Positions 1 to 8,298 of a stretch of 64,000 bases of DNA are shown here, one piece after another; the stretch's first letter is position 1, and every line of letters begins with the position of its first letter. A program made the position numbers and the translations under genes. Source of the DNA: Nocardia coubleae NBRC 108252 (GTDB lineage: Bacteria > Actinomycetota > Actinomycetes > Mycobacteriales > Mycobacteriaceae); NCBI RefSeq assembly GCF_001612805.1, contig NZ_BDBD01000006.1, forward strand, positions 27,653-91,652, in the 5' to 3' direction. Under the pieces are notes generated by a model. It saw nothing but the letters and a program-made list of their open reading frames with translations, had not been told where the DNA came from and searched no databases.

Positions 1-387
1 CAAAAGGTCGCCGAATGCCTCGACGAGATCAAAGAGCAAGCACGCCAGGATCCTCAGATCGGCGTCACTCGCGACTTGACTTCACAATGGCTGGGTGCGG
101 AGGAAACAGAAGGCGACCTGTTCTACGCACTGGGCCACTATGACATTGCCGTCGGCAGCTCCACAACAGTCATCGAGGGCAAGGACGGTCTCCTCGCCGA
201 GATCATGTATAAAGTCTACGTATACGACTTCTACAACTACGATAAAAAGCAGCTCGAGGCTCTCAGTCTGAATATCGGGAATACCCTCAACAACGAGATG
301 CGTCAGCTCGAAGAAGCCGGATGGGCGCGCAGCTTCCGATCTCGAGGTGCTTCCACCGGAACTATGAGATGGTTCGACAAGCTGTGA
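1..387 (+). CDS. Hypothetical protein, 5'-truncated by window edge
   Basis: The reading frame is open from the first base, so this is the C-terminal 128 residues of a longer protein. It is charged, with aromatic clusters (YVYDFYNYDKK), and ends in a basic Arg/Ser stretch and FDKL. I see no signal peptide, membrane segment or motif of a known family. The next gene starts 18 bases before this stop, so the two are probably translationally coupled and may form a pair. An internal TTG at 76 is not needed as a start. The family is not recognised. Confidence 0.6.
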   Translation, partial: QKVAECLDEIKEQARQDPQIGVTRDLTSQWLGAEETEGDLFYALGHYDIAVGSSTTVIEGKDGLLAEIMYKVYVYDFYNYDKKQLEALSLNIGNTLNNEMRQLEEAGWARSFRSRGASTGTMRWFDKL

Positions 388-818
388 AACGTGCCGCATG
401 GACTCTCTACCTGTGTATATCCGCCGGTTCGATCGCGATAGCAACCGGCGGGTGCTCGCAGGAAGCCGAAGGCCTTCGCAATATGTCCGAATGCTCGGGC
501 GTTGTCTTCCCCGACGGAGCAAAAACGATATGGTTCGACCATGACGGAGGATTCAATGTGTCGAACACCGTGGCGGTGATCGACATCCCGCTCGACACTG
601 TCGAAGAGTTCAAGCAGCGATCGGGATTTGCACCCTTCGCTCCTGGGGTTCCGAAGTCATGGAGATCCTACTGGGAGGCGACGGGCATGGTCGACCAATT
701 GGCGAGCGCCACCGAGAATGAGCATTCGGCGAAAGACAACAGGGAGCCACGGCGGTACGTCGTCATCCATGACGGCGGCGGCGATACACGGCGGGTTTTC
801 GTCCGCGCAAATTGCTGA
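369..818 (+). CDS. Small putative lipoprotein of unknown function
   Basis: This encodes 149 residues from the ATG at 369. An upstream in-frame start at 321 would add 16 residues ahead of the signal peptide, so 369 is preferred. The N-terminus has a basic start (MVRQAVKRAAW), a hydrophobic core and a lipobox-like ATGGC with Cys at about residue 29, which suggests export and lipid anchoring. The mature part is soluble with no family motif that I recognise. It overlaps the end of the preceding gene by 19 bases, so the pair is likely co-expressed. The lipoprotein call rests on the signal only; the function is unknown. Confidence 0.6.
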   Translation: MVRQAVKRAAWTLYLCISAGSIAIATGGCSQEAEGLRNMSECSGVVFPDGAKTIWFDHDGGFNVSNTVAVIDIPLDTVEEFKQRSGFAPFAPGVPKSWRSYWEATGMVDQLASATENEHSAKDNREPRRYVVIHDGGGDTRRVFVRANC

Positions 819-1145
819 GCCGCGCGTTCGACGGCCGGCGGATGCGCCACACCGGGCAGACACTGTCGCCCAACTGCGTAGACCAGCCCGCTGACCTGGT
901 CCTGCAACTTCTCCGATTCGTGCACGATTCTCAAACATGCATGGCGCCCGTCTGTCTTCCTGAGTCACCGATCGTAGGCCCGGTGAGCAGGCGTGGTGGT
1001 GCTGGCACTACCACTTCGCGGCAGTAGGCGGGAACCCGTATTCGGGTGCGCGTGGCATGGGCGGGCGGGTTGTCGATTCCTAAGCTCGAAATCGTCGGAA
1101 ACACACCGATGATTTCCGGCTCGAACAGGAGAAAAGACGCTGCTC
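819..1145. other. Intergenic region, no gene seen
   Basis: No frame here shows convincing coding character. A short hairpin (acccg-tatt-cgggt) lies near 1036-1050. The last bases carry the ribosome-binding site AGGAG (about 1127) for the next gene. Confidence 0.5.
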
Positions 1146-2336
1146 ATGAACCGATTTCGGTGGAACTCCGGTAAAGCGGGCCTTTCAGTTGTTGTGGTGG
1201 GTGCGGTGCTCGCGGTGGCCGCGTGCGGGGGTGGGACGTCGGTGGGGGCACCGGACGAGGTGGTGACGATGCCGCCGCCCGCGGTGGCCGCCGCGATGGA
1301 CGCGGTGGTTCGCCAGGGATTCCCGGGTGTCCAGGTGGTGATCGATGGGCCCGGCGGGCATCGGACGTTCGGTGCGGGCGTCGGTGATCTGGGCACCGGC
1401 GCACCGTTCCCGGACGACGCGCGCGTCCGGATCGGGAGCAACACCAAGACCTATGTGACCACGGTGATCATGCAGTTGGTCGCCGAGGGCAAGGTCGATC
1501 TGGACGCGTCGATCGAGCGCTACCTGCCCGGGGTGGTGCGCGGCAGCGGCAACGACGGCAACCGGATCACGGTGCGGCAGGTGTTGCAGCACACCAGCGG
1601 GGTGCCGGACTATCTGGGCAGTGGGTCCGGCGACGGCATCGCAGCCCAGAATTCCCAGCAGCTCGATCCGGACGAGGAAGCGCTGCGGTGGCAGCACTTC
1701 GAGATGACCGAGTTGGTCCGGCTGGCGATGACGACACCGCCGCAGTTCGAACCGGGCGCGAAATCGGTGTACACGAACACCAATTACCTGCTGGCCGGCC
1801 TGCTGATCGAGCGGGTGACGGGCAATCCGGCCGCCGACGAGATCGGGCGCCGGATCCTCGAGCCGCTCGGTCTGCGCGACACCTATGTGCCCGCTTCCCG
1901 CGAAACCGGCATCCGTGGCCCGCATGCCCGTGGCTACCACCGGGTCGACGGTGAGCCGGTCGATTTCACCGACTTCGACCCGTCCTGGGCCGCCACCGCC
2001 GGTGACATGGTCGCCACCGCGACCGATCTGAACCGCTTCTTCATCGCGTTGCTGTCCGGCAAGCTTTTGCCGCCTGCGCAATTGGCCGAAATGCAGCGCA
2101 CTGTGCCGTTCGACCGGATGCCGGGCGCGGACTACGGACTCGCTCTGATCCACCGGACCGCGCCGTGCGGTGCGCAGGTGTGGGGGCACGGCGGCAGCAT
2201 TCCCGGCTTCGAGACCCGCAACGGCGTGACGGCCGAGGGCACCGCGGTGACCGTCACGGTCAACCAGTTGCCGACCACCGACGAAGAGGCCGACGCGGTG
2301 AACAGCGTGCTGGACGCCGCCCTGTGCGCCTCGTGA
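1146..2336 (+). CDS. Serine beta-lactamase-like hydrolase, lipoprotein (class C / D,D-peptidase family)
   Basis: This 396-residue secreted enzyme belongs to the class C beta-lactamase / D-alanyl-D-alanine carboxypeptidase superfamily. Its N-terminus is a lipoprotein signal (AVLAVAACGGG, Cys about 27). The three active-site elements are visible: SxxK as SNTK (about residue 99) with the nucleophilic serine, YxN as YTN (about 213), and the HxG triad as HGG in WGHGGSIPG near residue 346. Length and motif spacing suit an active enzyme acting outside the membrane on a peptide, ester or peptidoglycan substrate that cannot be named. AGGAG sits upstream of the ATG. A second secreted hydrolase follows 49 bases later on the same strand, and the two may be cotranscribed. 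Confidence 0.88.
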   Translation: MNRFRWNSGKAGLSVVVVGAVLAVAACGGGTSVGAPDEVVTMPPPAVAAAMDAVVRQGFPGVQVVIDGPGGHRTFGAGVGDLGTGAPFPDDARVRIGSNTKTYVTTVIMQLVAEGKVDLDASIERYLPGVVRGSGNDGNRITVRQVLQHTSGVPDYLGSGSGDGIAAQNSQQLDPDEEALRWQHFEMTELVRLAMTTPPQFEPGAKSVYTNTNYLLAGLLIERVTGNPAADEIGRRILEPLGLRDTYVPASRETGIRGPHARGYHRVDGEPVDFTDFDPSWAATAGDMVATATDLNRFFIALLSGKLLPPAQLAEMQRTVPFDRMPGADYGLALIHRTAPCGAQVWGHGGSIPGFETRNGVTAEGTAVTVTVNQLPTTDEEADAVNSVLDAALCAS

Positions 2337-2385
2337 TCACCCGCCACCAAGGGCTATGCGGCCGAACAACATACGAGGAGAAGCA

Positions 2386-3891
2386 GTGAAACGCGCGAAA
2401 GGGCTGACGGTCGCCCTGACTGGCCTGATGGCCTGTGCCGCCCTGATCGGCTGTGCCGGTCCCGAGGCGGAGGCGGACCCACACACCGCGGTGCCGGACC
2501 GGTTCACCGGTCAGCAACTGGAGTGGAAAGACTGCGGGGTTCCGAAACTGGACGAGGCCGGGGCACAGTGCGCCGATGTCACCGTGCCGGTGAACTACGC
2601 CGACCCACAGGGTCCGACGCTGACGGTGGCGATCTCCCGGATCGCCGGTTCCGACCCCCAGCGCGGCGTCATGCTGTCCAATTCGGGCGGTCCCGGTGGT
2701 GAAGGCCTGGACTTCATGGTCGATGTCGGCAAGGCGATGACGCCCGAGGTGCGGGCTCGTTACGACCTGATCGGGATGGACCCGCGTGGTGTCGGGCGCT
2801 CGTCGGCCGTCGATTGCAAGTGGCCGGTCGGCTTCGGGTTGCATTCGGCTGGGCTCGACGCGGTCGGCTTCGCGGAATCCGTTGCTATGCAAGGCGATCT
2901 GGCCGCCCGCTGTGCCGCAACCGAAGGGGCGCGGCTGCCCCACATCACCACCCGCAACACCGCACGGGACATGGACGTCATCCGCGGCCTTCTCGGCGCG
3001 GAGAAGATCAGTTACTTCGGCACCTCGTACGGCACCTACCTCGGTGCGGTGTACATGCAGATGTTCCCCGACCGCAGCGACCGGATGGTGCTCGACAGCG
3101 CGGCCGACCCGGACGAGTACGGGCCGGTCGGCATGATGCAGGCCATGGGCCCACTCAACGAGGCCGCGTTCGACCTGTGGGCGGATTGGGTCGCGGCGCG
3201 TGACGCGGAATACCACTTCGGTACCAGCCGCGCCCAGGTTCGCGAGGCCGTTCGAGCGCTGATCGGACAGGCCGCGGTCACACCGATCCGGTTGGGCGAG
3301 TACGAGATCGACGAACACTGGCTGCCGGTGGTGTTGTTCGTCGGGTTGGACAGCCCCGACCAGTACGAGATGGTGGCCCGACAGATCCGGACCATCGCCG
3401 ACGCCGCCGCGGGAAAGCCCGCCCAGCCCGACGAGACACTGGATTCCACTCTCGGATTCGTCTTGAAGGCGCGGCCGAATGACAATTCGTCGCAGATGGC
3501 GATCATGTGCGGTGACGTGGCCACGCCGCGCGATCCCGCGTTCTACCGGCGCAATATCGAGGCCGCCCGCGCCACCCAGCCGCTGTTCGCCGGGTTCACC
3601 AACAACATCACTCCGTGCGCGTTCTGGGCGCCGCCCGTCGAACCGGCCACGGTGGTGCGCAACTCGGTGCCTGCCCTGATCGTGCAGTCCACCGGTGACA
3701 CCAGGACCACCTACGACGGGGCTGTCGCCCTGCACGAGGATCTGAGCGCTTCCCGCATGGTCACTCTCCAGGATGTGCCGATCCACTGGATCTTCGGGCG
3801 ATACCCGAACTCCTGCGTGTACTCGGCGGTGAACACCTACTTCCGAGACGGCACGCTGCCCGCCGACGACATGACCTGTCGAGCCGACTGA
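2386..3891 (+). CDS. Alpha/beta hydrolase, tripeptidyl aminopeptidase (TAP)-like lipoprotein
   Basis: This encodes 501 residues from the GTG at 2386, chosen because ACGAGGAG lies 6-8 bases upstream; an ATG at 2356 has no such site. The signal peptide ends in a lipobox (LIGC, Cys about 23). The alpha/beta hydrolase core has the oxyanion loop NSGGPGG and nucleophile elbow GTSYGTYLG. The C-terminal TAP-like domain contains the acidic region QSTGDTRT and the final histidine in PIHWIFG. These are the features of S33 tripeptidyl/prolyl aminopeptidases exported by actinomycetes, which release short peptides from the N-terminus of extracellular proteins. The exact specificity cannot be read. Downstream is a hairpin terminator shared with the opposing response-regulator gene. 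Confidence 0.88.
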   Translation: MKRAKGLTVALTGLMACAALIGCAGPEAEADPHTAVPDRFTGQQLEWKDCGVPKLDEAGAQCADVTVPVNYADPQGPTLTVAISRIAGSDPQRGVMLSNSGGPGGEGLDFMVDVGKAMTPEVRARYDLIGMDPRGVGRSSAVDCKWPVGFGLHSAGLDAVGFAESVAMQGDLAARCAATEGARLPHITTRNTARDMDVIRGLLGAEKISYFGTSYGTYLGAVYMQMFPDRSDRMVLDSAADPDEYGPVGMMQAMGPLNEAAFDLWADWVAARDAEYHFGTSRAQVREAVRALIGQAAVTPIRLGEYEIDEHWLPVVLFVGLDSPDQYEMVARQIRTIADAAAGKPAQPDETLDSTLGFVLKARPNDNSSQMAIMCGDVATPRDPAFYRRNIEAARATQPLFAGFTNNITPCAFWAPPVEPATVVRNSVPALIVQSTGDTRTTYDGAVALHEDLSASRMVTLQDVPIHWIFGRYPNSCVYSAVNTYFRDGTLPADDMTCRAD

Positions 3892-3907
3892 CCGGACTCG
3901 GGTGTGG

Positions 3908-3932
3908 CCCTGAACCCTGCACGGGTTCAGGG
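3908..3932. terminator. Bidirectional hairpin terminator
   Basis: A perfect 10-bp inverted repeat (ccctgaaccc / gggttcaggg) with a 5-base loop lies between two convergent genes, 16 bases after one stop and 2 bases after the other. There is no long U-tract, as is usual in this genome. Confidence 0.75.
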
Positions 3933-3934
3933 CT

Positions 3935-4579
3935 TCACGCGTTCAAGTAGGCAAGCACGGCGAGAACCCGACGATGGCCGACGTCCTCGGCAGACAGTCC
4001 CAGCTTCGCGAAAATGCTCCGAATATGTTTGTGCACAGCGCCTTCGCTGACCACCAGCCGCTCGGCGATGGTGGCGTTGTTGTGGCCCTCCGCCATCAGC
4101 GCGAGCACCTCGCGCTCGCGGGCGGTCAGCGCGGCCATCGGGTCGTCGGCCTTGCGGCGCACCAGCAGTTGCGAGATCACCTCGGGGTCCATCGCGGTGC
4201 CACCGGCCGCGACCCGGCGCAGCGAATCGAGGAAGCGATCGACCTTGCCGACCCGCTCCTTGAGCAGATAGCCGACACCGCCCATCCCGTCGCCGAGCAG
4301 CTCCGCGGCGTAGCTGTCCTCCACCCAGGACGACAGCACCAGCACGGGCAGCCCGGGGTGCAGTTTGCGTGCGCTGACGGCCGCGCGTAAGCCGTCGTCG
4401 GTGAATGTGGGCGGCAGGCGCACATCGACGACCACCGCGTCCGGGCGATCAGCCGCCACCGCCGTGAGAAAGTCGTCGGCGTTGTCCACGGCGGCGACCA
4501 CCTCGATACCCGCGGTGCTCAGCAGCAGCACCAGCCCCTCGCGCAGCAGGGCATTGTCCTCGGCGATCATGACCCGCAC
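3935..4579 (-). CDS. Two-component response regulator, NarL/LuxR type
   Basis: This 214-residue protein has a receiver domain (about 1-120) and a LuxR-type HTH (about 145-210). Phospho-acceptor Asp52 lies in VVVDVRLPP, and the acidic pocket is AEDN at the N-terminus. The HTH starts LTAREREVLALMAEG and has the recognition-helix region VSEGAVHKHIRSIF. It is a DNA-binding regulator phosphorylated by the histidine kinase encoded directly upstream. The GTG start overlaps the kinase stop by 13 bases, so the pair is one transcription unit with coupled translation. The target genes are not evident; the divergently transcribed reductase gene at 5943 is a candidate. Confidence 0.93.
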   Translation of the reverse strand: MRVMIAEDNALLREGLVLLLSTAGIEVVAAVDNADDFLTAVAADRPDAVVVDVRLPPTFTDDGLRAAVSARKLHPGLPVLVLSSWVEDSYAAELLGDGMGGVGYLLKERVGKVDRFLDSLRRVAAGGTAMDPEVISQLLVRRKADDPMAALTAREREVLALMAEGHNNATIAERLVVSEGAVHKHIRSIFAKLGLSAEDVGHRRVLAVLAYLNA

Positions 4580-5817
4580 GGCAACTCCACCCGCACTACA
4601 GTAGGGCCACCGGGTGGACTGGTCAGCGTCATCCGGCCGTCGAGTGCCTCGGCCCTGCGCCGGATTCCGGCCAGCCCGCCGTCGTAGGTCTCCACGGCGC
4701 CGCCCACGCCGTCGTCGCGGATCTCGATCGTCAACAGCTCGGGCGCACCGCCCAGCACCAGCGAGATGCCCGTGGCACCGGAATGCTTGGTGGCGTTGGT
4801 GAGTGCCTCGGTGATGACGAAGTACGCCGCCGCCTCCACCGCGGCGGGTCGCCTGCCGACCTCGTGGAGGTCGAGCGTGCAGGGGATCGGGTTGCGGGCG
4901 GCCACCGCCGCGACGGCACTGGCCAGGCCACGGTCGGTGAGCACCGGCGGGTACACGTTGCGCACCACATCACGCAGCTCGGCCAGCGCGGCCGTCGCGG
5001 TGTCCTGTGCCTTGCGCACGAGCTCGCGCGCGGTGTCCGGGTCCTGGTCGCGCAGCTGGTCGGCCAGTCCGAGCTGCATGATCACCGCCGCGAGGCGCGC
5101 CTGCGCACCGTCGTGCAGGTCGCGTTCGATGCGGCGCAGTTCGGCGCCGTGCGCGTCGAGTGCGGCGGCGCGGGTGGCGGTGAGGGCCGCGACCCGGTCT
5201 GCCAGCAGGGCGCCCTCGGGTGGTTTCAGCAGGGCGCGGGTGGCCATCGCCTGCCAGCGCGCGGCGACGGGGAGTTGCAGAGTCACCAGGGCCACCGGGA
5301 TCGCGAGGACGAAGCTCAGTATCGCCCTCGGCCACGAGTCGACCGTGAATCCGAAACTGGCGAACTCCTCCCCCGGCGGCATCAGTTGCCAGAATGCGGG
5401 GATCGTCAGCTGGATGAGCGTGCTGAGCGGGAGGGCGAGGGCGAATACGGCGAGGTAGAGGCCGGTCAGCGCGTGGGCGGCCAGCCAGCCGAAGTCCCGG
5501 CGGTTCGCCGGATCGGTGAACACCGTCGCGACTCGCTGCCGCAGGCCACCGGTGAACGGCTGATAGGCCTGCACCGCGGGTTCATCGAGGTAGCGTGCCG
5601 CTCGGCGCCGATCGAACGACACCAACGGGCGGACCAGCCGAACAGCCTCGGGCAGTGCCGGTATCCCGACCCCGATCAGGCAGAAGGCGCCGACGATCAG
5701 CACGCCGACCACCGCGAACAGCGCGAGCAGAGCGGTGACGCCACCGACCGCCAGGTACCAGACAGCGCCCGGCAACCGCCGTGCTTTGTCTCGCGCCGAG
5801 CGCAGGGCCTTCATCAC
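4567..5817 (-). CDS. Sensor histidine kinase with N-terminal multi-pass sensor domain
   Basis: This 416-residue kinase has about four hydrophobic segments in residues 20-190 (an actinobacterial Sensor-type membrane domain), then a dimerisation/phospho-acceptor domain of the HisKA_3 class with ERDLHDGAQARL (His about 234). A HATPase domain ends the protein, with the N-box region ITEALTNATKHS and G-box IRDDGVGGA. It autophosphorylates at the membrane and passes the phosphate to the regulator encoded immediately downstream, whose gene it overlaps. GTG 5817 and ATG 5814 are adjacent alternative starts. The signal sensed is unknown. Confidence 0.93.
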   Translation of the reverse strand: MMKALRSARDKARRLPGAVWYLAVGGVTALLALFAVVGVLIVGAFCLIGVGIPALPEAVRLVRPLVSFDRRRAARYLDEPAVQAYQPFTGGLRQRVATVFTDPANRRDFGWLAAHALTGLYLAVFALALPLSTLIQLTIPAFWQLMPPGEEFASFGFTVDSWPRAILSFVLAIPVALVTLQLPVAARWQAMATRALLKPPEGALLADRVAALTATRAAALDAHGAELRRIERDLHDGAQARLAAVIMQLGLADQLRDQDPDTARELVRKAQDTATAALAELRDVVRNVYPPVLTDRGLASAVAAVAARNPIPCTLDLHEVGRRPAAVEAAAYFVITEALTNATKHSGATGISLVLGGAPELLTIEIRDDGVGGAVETYDGGLAGIRRRAEALDGRMTLTSPPGGPTVVRVELPCGS

Positions 5818-5942
5818 CTCGCCATGCTGTCAGAACGGGACGCGACCGTGCCCGGCCGGTCCGCCAGTCCGAACCCTTGACCCCAAGTCGAGTTGAGGTC
5901 TTAGCGTGGCGTTCGTCGATCACCACGCGAGAGGACATGCTC

Positions 5943-6776
5943 ATGATTCTGGTTACCGGGGCCACCGGAAATATCGGCGGCCCGTTGCTGAAAGAGTTGC
6001 GGGCGTTCAGCTCCGAGCCGATCAGGGCACTCACCCGTGATCTTTCCGGCGCTGCCTTCCCGGCGGGGATCGAGGCGGTCGAGGGCGACCTGGCCGACCC
6101 CGCCTCGGTGGCGACGGCGCTGGATGGGGTGCGGTCGATGTTCCTCGTGCCGGGGATCGGGCCGGACGCCGAGATCATCGACCGCGCCCGTCGAGCCGGT
6201 GTCGAGCATGTGGTTCTGGTGTCGTCGATCACCGTGGAGACCCACCCTCACCTCGGTCCCGCAGTCGACAAGGCGTCGGTGGAGAAGATTCTCGAGGCCA
6301 GTGGGATGAATTGGACGATTCTGCGGCCGACGCAGTTCGCATCCAATGCGCTCATGTGGGCACCGACCATCCAGGCGGGGCAGCCCGTCCAGCTGCCCTA
6401 CGCCGACGTCGGGCTCCCCACGATTCATCCCGCCGATATCGCCTCGGTGGTCCGGGTCGCGCTGACCGAACCCGGGCACCGAGGGCAACGGTATGCGCTC
6501 ACCGGCCCCGCACCGGTGAGCGCGCGTCAGCAGGTGACGACCATCGCCGGACTGCTGCACCGCGACGTCGAGGTCACCGAGATCACCCGCGAGGAAGCCC
6601 GGGCAGGGATGGTCGCGGTCTTCGGGGAGGACGCCGCCGACGCCGTCCTGGATGTGACGGGTGGCGATGTCAACCACGCGCTGCTGCGGGTGCGTGACAC
6701 CGTCGCTCGAGTCACGGGGTCAGCGGCCAGGACCTTCGAGCAGTGGGCCGAGGAGAACATCGACTCCTTCCGGTGA
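5943..6776 (+). CDS. NmrA-like NAD(P)-binding oxidoreductase
   Basis: This encodes 277 residues from the ATG at 5943, placed about 8 bases after GAGAGG; an ATG at 5937 is too close to that site. The Rossmann dinucleotide-binding motif MILVTGATGNIGG is at the extreme N-terminus. The fold resembles atypical short-chain dehydrogenases (NmrA / NAD(P)H:quinone reductase QOR2 type), which use NAD(P)H to reduce quinone-like compounds or sense redox state. The typical SDR Tyr-Lys pair is not obvious, as in NmrA-type proteins. It is divergent from the two-component system, with which it may share a promoter region. The substrate is unknown. Confidence 0.88.
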   Translation: MILVTGATGNIGGPLLKELRAFSSEPIRALTRDLSGAAFPAGIEAVEGDLADPASVATALDGVRSMFLVPGIGPDAEIIDRARRAGVEHVVLVSSITVETHPHLGPAVDKASVEKILEASGMNWTILRPTQFASNALMWAPTIQAGQPVQLPYADVGLPTIHPADIASVVRVALTEPGHRGQRYALTGPAPVSARQQVTTIAGLLHRDVEVTEITREEARAGMVAVFGEDAADAVLDVTGGDVNHALLRVRDTVARVTGSAARTFEQWAEENIDSFR

Positions 6777-6779
6777 GGG

Positions 6780-6848
6780 TCACCGGACGGGGAACGAACC
6801 GACGAGTCCGCCGTCGATGACGAGGTCCTGCCCGGTTGCCGCCGGCAC
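6780..6848 (-). pseudogene. 3' remnant of a short-chain dehydrogenase gene
   Basis: The minus strand encodes VPAATGQDLVIDGGLVGSFP followed by Val-Arg and a stop. TGQDLVIDGG matches the conserved C-terminal end of classical SDR enzymes. Only about 22 codons remain; upstream the frame runs into unrelated sequence. It marks the left edge of the accessory island, where the rest of the gene was deleted or displaced. Confidence 0.7.
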
Positions 6849-7190
6849 CCGACCACTACCCGACGACATGCCCGCCGCCGCACTCTGGGCACGCCTCGAG
6901 ATCCCCGCCACCGACCTCGACCCCGACACCACCGACCACCACCCGAACCAGCAGGCTGGCTCACTCCTACGCGTGTACTCACGCGGGCTCCTGAATGGCA
7001 GCTACCGCCTGCGTAATGAACGTCTCTCACCCCTGCAAGTGAAGCCGACTATGCACTCTCAAGACTAAGAGCAGCCCGCGCGATTAGCGGCATTCCCGGA
7101 CTGCGAGAGATGTCAAGCCATGCCGCATACGACGACCGCAATGCTGATTGCGGACTACCGGATTCGGACCGGGGTTCGGCCCGCAGCTAG
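6849..7190. other. Gap with possible gene fragment at island left edge
   Basis: No intact gene. A short plus-strand stretch near 6850-6960 (LPDDMPAAALWARL) vaguely recalls actinobacterial MobF relaxases, but it is too short to call. CTAG at 7187-7190 is the left target duplication of the insertion sequence that follows. Confidence 0.4.
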
Positions 7191-7286
7191 GTTCTGTCTC
7201 GAAGTCAGTGATGGGGTGGCACCGCGCAGCGATGCCACCCCATCAGCACGTTCGGTCGAAGCTGTTGCCCGCGTTGGCATATAGGT

Positions 7287-7341
7287 GAGGTCTCCGGTAT
7301 TTCGGATTAGCGACCAAGCAAATCTGAACACCGGAGACCTC
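7287..7341 (+). promoter_or_regulatory. Inverted repeat covering the transposase ribosome-binding site
   Basis: GAGGTCTCCGGT (7287-7298) and ACCGGAGACCTC (7330-7341) are perfect 12-bp inverted arms. The right arm contains GGAGA, the ribosome-binding site of the GTG start at 7342. Read-through RNA from outside the element could fold and hide this site, a known way in which IS10 and IS50 limit transposase translation. The structure is seen; the function is inferred. Confidence 0.6.
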
Positions 7342-8247
7342 GTGGCCAGCCTAGCGGTGGCGGGGCGAGCGGACCTGACCGATGCCCAATGGGCGCGGTT
7401 GGAGCCGCTGCTGCCTCGTGGGAAGAAGGCGGGTCGCCCGCCGAAATGGACGAAACGCCAGCTCATCGATGGGATCCGGTGGCGGTGCCGGGTCGGGTCG
7501 CCGTGGCGCGACGTTCCGGCCGAGTACGGGTCGTGGCAAGCGGTCTACGGATTGTTCCGGCGATGGCAGCGTGCCGGGTCGTGGGCGGCGATCGTGACCT
7601 CGCTGCAGGTCCTGGCTGATGCGGCCGGAGTGATCGAATGGCAGGTCAGTGTGGATTCCACCATCACCCGCGCGCATCCGCATGCTGCCGGTGCCCGCCG
7701 CGACGGTGGCGGGCAGGCCGAACCGCCCGCTGGTCCGGGGCAGTGCGAGCCGTCCGATCACGGGCTGGGGCGGTCGAGAGGCGGGTGGACCAGCAAGCTG
7801 CATCTGGCGTGCGATCAGGGCTGCCGGGTGTTGTCGGTCTTGATCACCGCGGGTCAGGCTGGTGACAGTCCGCAGTTCCAGGCGGTGCTTGACGGCATCG
7901 CGGTGCCGAAACTCGGTGGCGGTCGAGCGCGAGTGCGGCCAGAACGAGTGTTGGCGGACAAGGCGTACTCGAGCCGCGTCAACCGGGAATGGTTGCGTCG
8001 TCACAAGATCAAGGCAACGATTCCGGTCCCTGCGGATCAGGCCGCGCATCGGCGTCGGCGTGGGAGTTCCGGTGGGCGGCCACCGGCGTTCGATCCGGTG
8101 GTCTACCGTGATCGCAATGCTGTTGAGCGGGGTATCAACCAGCTGAAACAGCATCGGGCGGTGGCTACTCGGTTCGACAAGCTCGTTGTCCGTTATCAAG
8201 CCACGATCCATGTCGCTGTCATCAATCAATGGCTTAGACACTCGTGA
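7342..8247 (+). CDS. IS5-family transposase (DDE)
   Basis: This encodes 301 residues from the GTG at 7342 (GGAGA just upstream). The N-terminal DUF4096-like domain (DLTDAQWARLEPLLP, WRDVPAEYGSWQAVYG) is typical of IS5 transposases. The catalytic DDE residues fit the first Asp in SVDSTITRAH, the second Asp in VLADKAYSS, and the Glu in NAVERGINQLKQHR. It is a single open frame, whereas many relatives need a frameshift between two frames. It cuts and joins the element's inverted ends at CTAG targets. Confidence 0.92.
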   Translation: MASLAVAGRADLTDAQWARLEPLLPRGKKAGRPPKWTKRQLIDGIRWRCRVGSPWRDVPAEYGSWQAVYGLFRRWQRAGSWAAIVTSLQVLADAAGVIEWQVSVDSTITRAHPHAAGARRDGGGQAEPPAGPGQCEPSDHGLGRSRGGWTSKLHLACDQGCRVLSVLITAGQAGDSPQFQAVLDGIAVPKLGGGRARVRPERVLADKAYSSRVNREWLRRHKIKATIPVPADQAAHRRRRGSSGGRPPAFDPVVYRDRNAVERGINQLKQHRAVATRFDKLVVRYQATIHVAVINQWLRHS

Positions 8248-8298
8248 GGGTGGGCCAGTGGCCGCTCTCACGACTTCGAGACACTGCCTAGGTCGCTG

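Larger units (their letters stand above)
7191..8287 (+). mobile_element. IS5-family insertion sequence (about 1.1 kb)
   Basis: The left end (gttctgtctcgaagtc) and right end (gacttcgagacactgc) form 16-bp imperfect terminal inverted repeats with 12 identical inner bases (tgtctcgaagtc) plus the terminal base. They are flanked by a CTAG duplication (7187-7190 and 8288-8291), the target preference known for the IS5/IS427 groups. The element holds one uninterrupted transposase gene. Intact ends, duplication and reading frame suggest a recent, potentially active insertion next to the large ATPase gene at 8299. Confidence 0.88.

Noticed and set aside
6850..7068. Relaxase (MobF) fragment
   Set aside because: Similarity rests on about ten residues (PAAALWARL) recalled from memory; not enough to call.
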